The translations under genes and the position numbers were made by a program. This document shows, piece after piece, positions 50,001-62,500 of a stretch of DNA of 64,000 nucleotides (the stretch's first letter is position 1; each line of letters starts with the position of its first letter). Origin of the DNA: Chloranthus sessilifolius (Eukaryota; Streptophyta; Magnoliopsida; Chloranthales; Chloranthaceae). The stretch is from NCBI GenBank assembly GCA_021018995.1, contig CM037592.1, forward strand, positions 78,185,301 to 78,249,300. The letters run 5' to 3'. Below the pieces are notes generated by a model. That model made no database searches and was not told the DNA's origin. It was given only the letters and a program-made list of their open reading frames with translations.

Positions 50001-53000
50001 GCATCGATACAACTTCGTTTGACACTTCAAAATAGGCCAAACATAAAAGTGACGGGATTGAAAGTTGAAGACCCTAATAAATGTTGAATTTTCTTCTTTT
50101 TGATCAAACGGGTATTTAATGGGCTTTTTTTAAAAAACCCATTCGTGGATCCACTTTCTCTTTTGACGTCTCCTCTTAATCATACCACAATTCAAACAGG
50201 CGGATCTAAAATAAGCATCAATCCCCTCTACTTTGAAAAAGTCCAACCTCGAGCTTTAGTTGGCATGAATTTTCACGGTCGCAATCACAGACAATATATA
50301 AGGGACCTCGATCGGAAGCCGCTTGAATCGGACGTCCTCATCAACTCTCCCCGAGTTAGAATGATACATTCCCGATGAATACTAGTTGTGATAGAGCTCC
50401 AAGAGATCCGGGTCAATCTTCTGAAACTCTTGTAATCCACGTGTTCTCTGAATCACTCTTGTTCTTCCACTTGACCAAATACTTCTGAAGTCCCCATTGG
50501 TTGGTGGACACAATCTGATCTTCCAGTACATCTTCGATGATCTCACGAGTTTGCCAAGTAGGTAGGGGTAGTGATGTGGGTAGGAAAATTATTGGTTCAT
50601 CAAATGTAGAAGGTTCAAAGGAGTTGGCAGGGATAGTTGAAGGGCCATGGAATGGAACAAGGTCCTCCACTTTGAAAGTCGTGTTAATCCCCAATTCCGA
50701 CGGAAAATCTAAGATGTAAGCATTAGAACCGGCACGCTTCAAGATCTGATAAGGTCCAGCACCGCGATCTTGTAACTTCTTTGCAACTCTTTGCGAGAAT
50801 CGCTCGGGTCTATTCCGAACCATCACAAAATCACCCTCTTGGAATTCTTTGAACCGTCTGTGAAAATCTGCAGAGAACTTGTATTTCTCATTCTTTAAAT
50901 TAATTCATTTCTTAATTTCAGCATGCAACTCATGAATGCAATATGCAAAAGTGGATGTAGACTCTGATGACCTTTGATGAATGGATATTGGGAGAAAATT
51001 ATGTGTATTCTAGTATTCGGCTTACCCCTCCACTGGATGAGGTATGCCTGATGTTTATCAGATTGCGTTCTTCTTGCAGTTCAAGTGTTGTAAATTTTCG
51101 GTTTACCTTTCCACTTAAGAAAATACTCTCGATATGTTTGGTATGTCTTTACCTTAGTAACAAAATATGAATCTCTCAAAACTTTTTCATCTAGCCTCTT
51201 CACATATTGTTCAGGCGGGTATTTGGAAATCAATGAGTAGATAGGATTGGGCTCAAGTGGATGGGCATCAAGAAATGGGTCTGAAGGTTTTGTTGCTAGG
51301 CCTAAAAAAGGTGTATGTGTATCTACAGACTCTATAGGCTCATGTGTAAGTGACACTACTATAACTAACAACTCTTGTGTGAATGATGCAAAGGGTACTA
51401 ATGGCTCATGTACACTCGACTCGATTAACTCGTGTGTACTCGCTTCAATCACAACCAAAGACTCTGGGGTACTTGATTTAATTGACACTAATGGTTCTTG
51501 TATACCCAATTCGATGGACTCACATGTATTCGACCCAATAGGCACCAACAAGTTGTGTGCGCTCAACTCTACGGGTACCAATGACTCATAGGCAAGTGGC
51601 TCGATTGATTCAAGTGTGAGTGACTCAACATCACTACTCACAAGGGAAATAGAAGTCTCTTTAATACAAACTAGACTTTCATCAGCTGCTTCTATCTCCT
51701 CTTCACTTAGCACGGTACTAGGGTCGTACATTTCTTTCACTTCCCTATTCTCCAGCTCCTTAGGACTCACTCTTTTAGTCGATAAATTCATAGTAGAAAA
51801 TTTTGTGGGGCATTGGTATGCAAAGTGTTCGAACCCTTGACACTCAAGGCAATCAAGACACCTATTTGTCTTGGTTTTCAACGTAGAAGGTGACGGTGTG
51901 TTAAAAGGACATACTTTTGGATAAGTTTCACCGTCATGTCCTCTCATGTGGAGATGTGTTTATTCCAAAGAGATTCAGTACGACATTCTACGCGAGTCCA
52001 AAAAATTTTGGCATTACCCTCCAACTTTGTTGTTGCTAGCCTAATTTTGTACTCATTTGGTACGTCATACCAATCAAAATATTCTTCTACACTAGACATC
52101 CACTCTACAAAGGTTTTGGGGTTTAACCATCCCTCAAAACTTGGAAACTCATTCCGAATAGATTTGAGAAACTTCTAGGCAGGGTCGTACTCGGGTTCAC
52201 GATGATGAGGGTATCCCCTAACTCTAGTTTCATCACGATTTTTGGGACTTTGCTAAGAATTTGGAGTGTAGCGGTTTCCTTGTTCCGCTAGTACCCTTTC
52301 ATGACGGGTAAGGAATTCACGATGACATGTAAGTGACTCATACATGATGCTTGACACAAACACTATGAACCAACAATGGATGAGGACTTTTGTCAAACAC
52401 TAGACGTGCACACTAATGAAATAAGATTGAAATGACATGCAATTATGAAACTAAGTGATGCAAGATCAGGGCTGAGCTGATGGAGGTCATGTCGGAATTT
52501 CACACCGATGGTTTCGTCGGGAGGGCGCTTGGTTCCACATTTATTACCCTCATCCCGAAACGCGAGGGTGCTGAAGATATCTCCGATTACCGGCCAATCA
52601 GTTTGGCCAACTGTCTATATAAGATTACGTCTAGAGTACTTGCTAACAGATTAAAACCTTTGATGAGCAAAATTATTTCGGGGAATCAAGGAGCTTTTGT
52701 GCGCGGTAGACAGTTGGTGGATCTTGTTACGGTGACCAATGAGACCGTACATTCCGCCCATACTCAGCGGTGTCCGGCGGCGGTTTGGAAGGTGGATATG
52801 GAAAAGGCTTATGACCGTGTCTGTTGGGCGGGTATCGACTACATGCTAGGAAGGATGGGCTTTGGAGACATTTGGCGGAAATGGATGCGAGGTTGTTACT
52901 CTTCCGTGTAGTTCTCGATAATGGTTAATGGCACGCCGGCAGGTTACTTCAAGAGTTCTCGAGGCATCCAGCAAGGAGATCCTCTATCCCCTTTCCTCTT

Positions 53001-56000
53001 CAATGTGGTGAGCGAGATGCTTTCTCGTTTGATCGATCGGGCCAGGGAATGCCAACTCATTTCCTGCATTCGGGTGGGGACGCAGGGCAAGTGCATCATG
53101 CATCTGCAGTATGCGGATGATACGATCCTCTTTGGGAGGGCGGAGGCTTCTGAGCTCAGGGCGTTAGGGGATGTGTTGTCGGTGTATGAGGCTGTCTCGG
53201 GGCAACGAATCAACCTCCTTAAATCTGCCATCACGGGGATTGGGGTCGGCGAGGATGATTTGGTGGTGTTCGCTCTCTCCGCCGGTTGTCCGACTCAGAA
53301 TTTGCCTATTACCTATCTCGGTCTCCCTTTGGGTATCAGGAAGCTTACGGCCCGGGATTGGCAATCAGTCATTCAGCGGTTTGAGCAGCGTCTTTCCGCT
53401 TGGAAAGGCAAACTTTTGAGTAGCGTTGGCAGATTGGTCCTGATCAAGGCGGTTCTCTCTTCCATGCCCATTTTCTATATGTCAATATTTTACTGCCCGG
53501 TGAAAGTGATTAGCTGCCTTGAGAGAATTCAGCGTTCCTTCTTGTGGGAAGGGTCGGGGTTGGGACGAAGATATCATCTGGTTAATTGAGAAGTGTGTCA
53601 GTTGTCGGTTGCTTGTGGGGGACTGGGTATTCGCAGTCTTAGGCAGATCAATCGTGCACGTCTTCGAAAATGGTTCTGGAGAGCTGGTAGGGATGAGGAG
53701 AGAGAGGGGATTTGGAGAAAGGTGTTGGCTGAGAAGTATGGGCAGTCCTCGGGTGACTGGGGTATTAGTCCGATCGCACGCAGAAGTTCCTCGGAATGGT
53801 GGAAAGGGATGTGTGGGGTTTGGCCCAGCTTCACAAGGGGACTGCGATTTAGTTGGGGGTGCGGAACCAGAATTCGATTTTGGGAGAATGTCTGGCTGGC
53901 CGACGATCCTCTTAAATGCAGCTTCCCTGGTATCTATGCATTATCTGTGAATCCGGGGGGGATGATAGACCAGTTTGCAGCGATTGTAAATGAGGCAGCG
54001 GTATGGACTGTTCATACCCGTAGATCGTTGACGGATGGGGAGATGGCGGAGTTCTCTAATCTACTTCAGTTGCTATATGCGGAACAGCAAAATCAGAGGG
54101 AGGTTGATCAGAGGGTGTGGGATTCGAGTAGAGATGGCAGATTTACAGTCAAAAGCTTTTATAAGTTGGAGACGTGCCGCCCGTTAATTATGTTCGAGGG
54201 GCGATGGCTGTGGAAGGTTCCTATCCCCTACAAGATCAGGTTTTTCGTGTGGACGCTTTGCAAGGACAAAATACTCACGCAGGACCAACTAATACGTAGG
54301 GGGAAAGATGTTGCGGCTGACTGTGCTATGTGCACCGCTGGGGAGGAGACTGCAGCACATCTTTTCCTTCATCTTCAAATAGTTGGGTCTGTGCTGGGCT
54401 ATGGCGGCGACCCCATACCAGCATCTTTTGAGTTGGGCTCCTGGAAGGAGACACACTGACAGACGGGTGCAGTCCACATTGGTGATCTTCGCGGTTTATT
54501 GGTGTTTGTCGCTTGAACGCAACTCCAGAGTTTTTGAGAAGATTAGCAGGTCCACGGGGTTCATCGTCAAAGCTGTCATGGACCTAGTGGATTTTTGGGA
54601 GGGGGGAATTGCGGAGGGGAGGTATAACTCTATGGTGTGGGACCCGGGCTAGACGCTGGCCGGTGTTGAGTGGCTTTCTTTTTCTATTTCTTCTTTCTTG
54701 TTGTCGGGTTCTTCAGTTTCTTTTTGATCTTGTGGTGGTGTCTGTTGTATTGGGCCCTCAGCGCCTTACTGTGTTTCAATATAATGTTTTTTTACTGATA
54801 AAAAAAAAAAAAGTTTCCAAAAATACAGTTTCCTTCAAAAACTCTACCAAATCTCATCCCAAAAATCTGAAAAAATAATAATAATGCTTCTAGATTCGAG
54901 ACCTCCCAAAAAAGTATGGTGTTTGACATCTGAAGCAAGTAGCTCTTCGTTTTTCCTTTCTTCAGTCCCGTCCATCTTTTCCTTTTGATTTGAGCTGCTT
55001 GTAACACGTGCAGGAATTCTTCTAAGTTTTCTCCTTTATTTTTTTTTTTCTTTCTTCTTCTCAGGAATAGTGTTTCCCCCTTTTCTTCTTCTAAGCACAG
55101 AAAAGTTTGGTATATCCTGGACAATGCCTGGGACGCCTTACCTGCAACTGCTTAGCTGGGCTGCTGTGAAGGTGGAGGGGGAGATAAGGGTTTTTTGGAG
55201 GGCTACTCTGTTCGCCGCTCTGTGGTGTATATGGTGCGAGAGAAATTGCCGAATTTTCGAAAAGAAAAATAAACCTGTGGGAATGGTTATTAGGTCGGTT
55301 TTGGAGTTGGTGAGGTTTTGGGTCGCAAGAGGTGGGGGTGGTGAGAGCAATCTTTCTTTCCTTTGGGACCCGGGTTGAGTGGGCCAAGCTCTTTTGGGGG
55401 CCCGTGTGTTGTATTTTCTATTTTCCGTTGCTTGCTTCTGTTTTTGGTTGGTGTGTGTCGAGGTTGTATTGTGTTTCAGCGCCCTGCTGGTTTTTTATAT
55501 ATCTCTATTACTGATAAAAAAAAAGCACATAAAAGTTTGCATCCATTTTTTCTTCATTGGATACTATAGCAGCTCCGTCTATTTTTCGCTTTCTCCTTCA
55601 CATCTTCATTCATCTTCACATCTCCTCCTATTCAGCATCATCATAATCATCATCTCATCTATTTGGGGTCAGCTTTACGAGTCCTATTTCTCTAGCCATT
55701 TCTAATCAGTGCTAAGCTCTCTGTAACTTCACAATCCTTCTTAACCCTTCTCACAGCTTCCCTCCAGGTCTCCAATCTCCACAGGTCTTCCTCTTCTCTT
55801 ACTTCCTTGTGCATGTACAGTCTCAACCCTTCGTACAGAGTCTGCTTCATGCCTCCAATGAACATGTCCAAACCACCTCAAGCGACATAACGTAATTTTT
55901 TTCCTGACAAGTGCCACTCTCAAATTTTCTCTTATGTACTAGTTCCAAATTTTATCGTATCTTGTTACTCCACATATCCATCTCAACTTACCCATCTCGG

Positions 56001-56476
56001 CCAAATCTCCTATTCTCCCCTTAAAAAATCCAAATCTGTTTTTCTTTTTCATTGGCTTCAACGATAGCTTTTTCTATTTCTTCTATCATACGGTTGCTGA
56101 GTAACAACCTTCTTTTCTTCTCTTCGTTCTTATGTTGCCAACATCTTCTTCTTCACTTCTCTTCTCCCCTTAAAAAAACTCAGATTTCTTGGATTAACAA
56201 TAGCTTAGGAGAAACGGAGTGATGCAAGAAAAAAAGAATGATTGGATGGCTTGGTTTGCGATTTTTATGCAAAAGAATCCATCGATGCAGCAATGTGCAG
56301 AGCATACATCAGACAAAACGGACACATGGTAAAATGGACATCAAAGAATAGCAAGTTGTTCGATACCTGTCCCTGATGCCAAGTTTAAAATCTATAATCC
56401 ACTAATATAAAAAAGAAATAAATAAAGAGAAACATATCCATAACTAACGTTTCTAGGAGAAAGAAATGGAGAAGAG

Positions 56477-56510
<34 letters not shown>

Positions 56511-59500
56511 CATAGGCACTAATGGACTGCATTGCTTCTATTCAAGATGATTTCCAATGAGAGTATTGGCTCCTTACATAGAGTGAGTAACCACATACAA
56601 CAGTCATCAATAGAAAAATGTGGGACAAAACCTAAACACTCATAACACTAAATAACTCATAAGGACACACTACCTACTACTTCAAGTTCAAACACACCAT
56701 GACATAAGATCTAAACATGTATGGACCCTAAGGATCTGCGGACACATATATCGCCATTATCTCCAATAGGAGAGTGAGAAGATAAGCCTGATATTGATGG
56801 CTTTTAAGGATAGCCCTCTACTTATCAGTTATAAAACAGACAATAGTTACCACGATGTGGCTTATGGGAAAAGGCAAAGATAATTTATTGATTTTCTCCT
56901 AAAACTGCCAAAAAAATATGACGGCCTCAAAACACAAGGTAAAGATGGGATTTAAAAAAAGTAACAAGAGGAACATTATAATGTTAATGGGGTTTCACAA
57001 AAATGAAGAAGAAAATGAAGTTTAAAGTAAAACAAATAGGAGGACCATAAGAAATAATGGAAATGCAGAATTGAATACAAAATATTATAATAAAAGAACA
57101 TAATTCGCATGTAAAATTAAAACTTTCTGCCAGAAATGCAAGGATAGAAAGGTGATCTCCGCTGGCTCTGGTATCATGGCATTCTAGTATAGGATGGCAG
57201 CATAATATCTTAACTATAATCCAGATGAGAGATTACAAGGTATTATGTTAGACTCTTACATCAACAATTGTAAAAGACTGTTTGAGCCCTTTCTGCATGG
57301 AATGGAAGAGAATAAAATCTACTAAATAAATAGAACATAAACACTTTATATAAAAAATGTAGTTTAGGCTGTCTAGCCGCTAGTTGCCGAATAGGAAGAC
57401 CTCACTTTGGAAATTAATCTGAGACTGTAAGTGAACACCAACAGTAGGGATGTAAATGTTAACGGGAATCTAAGATATATAAAAATTATTTTGAAGATGT
57501 AGCAAGCAAGTAAACATTAAAATTATTAATAACAGAAATCTGGCCAACAAATAATTACTATGACTATCTATGCAATGAAAGAGCCATTTATGTATAATTA
57601 TTGACAAAATAAACCTTGGTAACAGTTTGAGTAGAAGCTCGTCCTTCAAAGTCCACCTCTGGAAAGCGAGCAACTTCAACCGCATTGTCAAATAATATGT
57701 ACGTTGGAAGCTGGTGCATGGTCACTACAAATACAAATTCCCATACCAATCACCAAAAAAAAGAGTAGCTAGAAGCCTAGAAGTAAACATAACAATATTG
57801 TAAAAATAGTGTTTCATATTATATTGCAAAACCAATGATGGAAGTCATCTAACAAAAAGGAGTGATACTTTGGAGATACATGAAGAAATATGATTGGTAT
57901 GGAATTACCACCCAAAGATATTCCAAATTTTTCTGCTACATGAGGGAAGTGGCCAAGATCCACCATCCCAAAAGATATATTTTTACTCGAGTATCTGCAT
58001 GAAAAATCACAACGAATATGAGCACAAAACTACAACACAGCTAGTAACATCTCAACCAAGGCTTCATGGATCAACTCATAACAGGTGAAAGGCTATGGGA
58101 ATACAAAACATGACAAAACTAATATTCTTGTTGTAGCAAAACCATAAAAAAATTATAACCTAAATATGATACCATTATACAGCGAAAAAACAAATGGAAC
58201 TTACGTAATTGAGAGATCAGGAAAAAACCGACTTGTACGTATGCAGGTGGATGAGCATAATGCGCGAAATTCAACCTACCAAATAAAATAGAGATCAGCA
58301 TTCTCAATGAAGCATGCCATGAACAAAGCGGTGTCACATCAACGAAATCATTATCATGCACAAACTGAGATACAGTAGCGTTCAAACCAACATCTCTAAC
58401 CCTTCTAAAAAAAGATACATAGAACTCAAAGTTGGAGTTCTCTTCTCATTTTATACATCTGCAAAGACATATTTAACAAAGAAATGATATTTTATAAAAT
58501 CTGGAAAGAACTGAAATTGACCTGCACCACAGAATGTTCTTATCATATAACAAAAAATCGCTAAAAAGATGCATAAGGAGAAAATCTTTCGGGTTCTTTG
58601 CAAATTTTCCCTTACTGCATTTCACTACAGTTGACTGAATGCTCACCAAAGGCCTACATAACTAACACATTTGACCATTAATCGGGTGGGAGGTGCACAG
58701 GCCCATACATTTAGTACTAGCTCCAGATTGTCAAGACCATTTGACCAAATGAAAATTTGCTGTAATCACAATAAGGGGTTTACCATTTAACAAGGAGAAT
58801 GTTTGATAAATGCTTACAGTTAAAGTTTCAACTTCATTATAGGATGACCACTTGATTGGAAAGATAGGATAAGAGATTTGACAATCTTCAGCAACATCAT
58901 AAGATTATCATTATAGCCACTTAACCATGAAATCAAACCAAAAGCTGACTTTCACAGATTTATAGGAGCCCGGACATTTCTGGAAGTCAGACTTGTGATA
59001 AGATTGGTGAACAGAAAGGCTCCTCGTAAATTTTATAATGTTATGACACTGGTGACACCCCATATCCTTATTCCTTACAATACTCACCAAGTGCAATCAC
59101 TTAGAATTTCACGAAGGTAAGTAGGGGTAATTTGAAATTTTCCTAAGTTCTATGGTTTGCAATAGAGGAGACTGGTGACAATCATTAGCATTTTTTTATT
59201 TTTTTAGTTAGATTTCATAAAATACCTACGATTTGATCTAGTATGCTGAACATTACAAAGTTTGAAAACTTGGTTGACATCAATGCATGCCCCCATTTTG
59301 TATACAGCTTGCCTAGAGAGAATAAATAAAATAAAATAGCACGCGAGGATATTTGGCAAGGGTATCTTGAAATGGTGATGCTGAAAATTTCAAGATAAAT
59401 AATTAGTAATGATACGACAATTCATTATCGTGCCCACACTTATAATTCATAATTTTTTACATTGATTTGTAATATTTAGATGCATTATGTAATGAAAAAC

Positions 59501-62500
59501 CCAATACTAAATTATTTACTAAGCTAATATTGAATCATTAGGACTATTTACATATAAAAAGTACCTAATTATACATGCACAACAAACATTCTTGTATTTT
59601 AAATAAAAAATCAAACTTTATTGCTGACACCAATGTGTATTGGTCCTGAGAGGTAGATGATACAGCTACCAATACCTAGTTTTTAGTTCTTGCCAATAAA
59701 TATTGACATGCAAATGAAACATTTTGGTGTATTAAACATCAATGAAACTTAACGTGCGAGTCAACTCCGTAGCATAGTCACAAAGTTAGGAGTCGGCAAT
59801 AAATCGACAAGGGTCTACGTCGGGAAAAAATTGATCAAAGTTGGTCAAATCGAAAAAAATCGGGGAAAATAAAAAATTTCAAAAAATAAAAAAGTATATC
59901 AATTATCTTTCAAGTTAAAAATAATACAAAATGGGCAAAACCTGAAGATTTTTCATCAACACACTGAACAAAATAGTACAAAACCTAAAGATTTTTCCCC
60001 CTTTAATTATAAGTGGAAATAATAATAATAATAATAATAATTGTTTCAAACCACATCACAAACATCGTGATAAAATCGGAATGACTACAAGTCACGACTT
60101 TTTCTGATTTTTTTGAAAATGTCGAAGACTTTTGTGACTATGCTCCCAAGTATAAGCAATCAAAGTAAAACACTCATAGGAATGGGAGTCAAACATTTTG
60201 TTGCCCATAAACAGATGCAAACGACATACTGTTTGGAAGATACAAAAATCTTGCTGGTTGGGAAAGATTATACAATTCTTTTAGCCTTGAGGTTTTAGGA
60301 ACCACTATATAGAGGAAAGTTGCAAATGATGACTATGCACTGGTCTGAAAGCATCGGATTCGACAAGTGTACTTGGCTGAAGCACAAGGTAAGAAAAATC
60401 GCAAACTAATTCCCAAATTGGAGAAGTCAATGCTCATAGTAAAACACATAATGATTAAATTTTCCAGTTTCCAGTCATTAATTTACTGGCTCAAGAGGAC
60501 GGGTTGTGTTTTATTTGTTAGATCCAAACTTAGCGAGGCTTTTACACTATTTTCCAACAAATCGAAATTTACCCCTACCAAGTTCTGTTCTTAGGCTTTG
60601 GGCATATCAAAGAAAACTCTTCATATCCTTGGCTCCGTTAGTTGTAGTGGTAAGAACTATGTTTTAGGGTCGGAAGATAGGATATTTAGAATGCATGACA
60701 ACTACAACCATATAAGCTTAGTTACTAAAATCAGCTTATTTAAAAAAAAAAAATCGTTTAAAACGCATTTTATATATAAAACATTGGAAACACGTGTTTA
60801 GAACGAATTTTTTTTCTTAAAAAAAAAACATTTTTTTAAATTGCAAAATATTGTTTTACACGCTTTTTCTACGAATTTTTCTGAAAATTCTCCTTTTTCC
60901 TTTTTGTCAAAAAAATTATTTTTTTTTTTAATATTTTTAAATTTGTCCATTACTTGTTCCCAAATGCTTCCCGATTTTTTCTGAATTTTACCAATTTTCT
61001 CACGTTTTAGTTTTTTTACCTTGCCGATCTTTTTCCCAAATTCCGACTTGGTAATTATGCAAATAAGTAGTATCTATCAGAGATGAAGTAAGAGACCGTG
61101 ATTGTGGATATGAAGGTCCCACACATATTTTTATATAGAATATCCATAAATAATTCTAGGGTTTCCTTTGAAGTTTCCCCACCCAAGTTGATGGGGTCAT
61201 CCAAAGTCGCCCAAGCGACTTCTAACTCGCCCAAGTGAATTTCAAATCAATACTTTAGTTGCGTTGCATTTTTATTAATTCGCTCTAGGTATAGTTTCCT
61301 TACCTAGGTATAGTTTCCTTACCTATTTAGGGATCAAGCACATATATGTGACATTTAACTATTAATTTCGTCACTTTCAGTGCAGCCATTGGAACAGTGA
61401 ACATAACACTTTCAATACATGCTTGAATCACACAATCCTTGTCATGTGGGAAAGCTACTTCAATAAGCTTTCAAACAAGACTAATTTCACATCAATCGGA
61501 CATCGTTTGACCCTTCAAAAGTGGTCGCGTAACAGAAAAACGAAAATTAATTATGACTGTTAGATTAGAATTATGAGTAATTTTTTTAGGGTTTCTTAGC
61601 CTATATAAAGGCATGTAAAGACTTTATTTAATTTAGTTGATTGACTAATGAAATTGAGAGCTTGCTTTTGTGCAAACCCCAGAGAACTTGTGAAGAATTT
61701 TCAACTGAAAGAGTGAATCTTTCAAAACTCGAGGATCGAATCTTCGTTTTATCATGCGCTTGGTGCAAAGCTAACATACATCCTTGGTGTGAAGCCTTAG
61801 ACCCCTATCTTTTCCTTTTACCTTCTTAATTATTGTCAGGTGAATGATTTCCTTTTTATTTCTTTGATAAAATTCAAAATACCAAAATTCCTATTTGTTT
61901 AGTTGTTGGGATCAATATATTCTTTGATTTCCCCTTGAATTAATTAAACCTGTTGGGCCTTTAATTTCTACCCTATAGTCAATAGACGATTCCACAATTG
62001 TCGCTTGGTGTCCTATACTAGATCAAAACTTGTATTCCCTCATCGGAGCCGTTTTTCTAGATCGGGAAACTTAATGCATGTGAACGCTAAAATTGATTTA
62101 CACAAATTGCTTTAATTAAATTTCTTAAATTATTTTATGTGATTTGGTAATTTGGATATTTCCGCTATTCAATTAAATCTGATATTAATCCTCAAATTCG
62201 CATAAATAGGGCTTTAGCGTTTGTCCTGCATCACAAGTATTCTAACCCAAAACTGCACTGAGATTACCCCATTTGATTATCTTGTAAAAGGCAGCTTGAC
62301 GAACTCATGATTCCTGGCAGCCTAAAAGTAAAAATTATTTTGATAAGAACTCTTTTAATCGGGCTCTTGGTCATCGCCACTATTTTGTGACCACCCATAT
62401 ATACTTTTGGAACTTTTCTCCCTTTTATGGAATCTTCACCAAAAGATACACTCCATTAATCAGCAGGAGAAATGCATGTTTGTGTATGGGTAGCATGCCA

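Larger units (their letters stand above)
22866..57614 (-). other. TMX2: 34.7-kb intron of the TMX2-like gene
   Basis: Bounded on the minus strand by donor ACCAAG/GTTTATTTTG (57615/57614) and acceptor TTATGTCGCAG/AATCGG. Contains the copia remnant, the 22.5-kb Tekay tandem, a Galadriel-type remnant, two L1 pieces and an RTE tail. Unique-looking intron sequence is limited mostly to 22866-23100 and parts of 54.8-57.6 kb. The predominant insertion (Tekay) is antisense to the gene. Confidence 0.75.

Noticed and set aside
53518..53950. 143-codon frame overlapping the L1 ORF2
   Set aside because: Out-of-frame reading of the L1 coding sequence.
57163..57180. GGCTCTGGTATCATGG, like an inverted copia primer site
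   Set aside because: No LTR borders or gag beside it; could be chance or a decayed remnant.
58119..58385. 88-codon minus-strand frame over TMX2 exon B
   Set aside because: Uses the wrong phase; exon B with consensus splice sites explains this interval.
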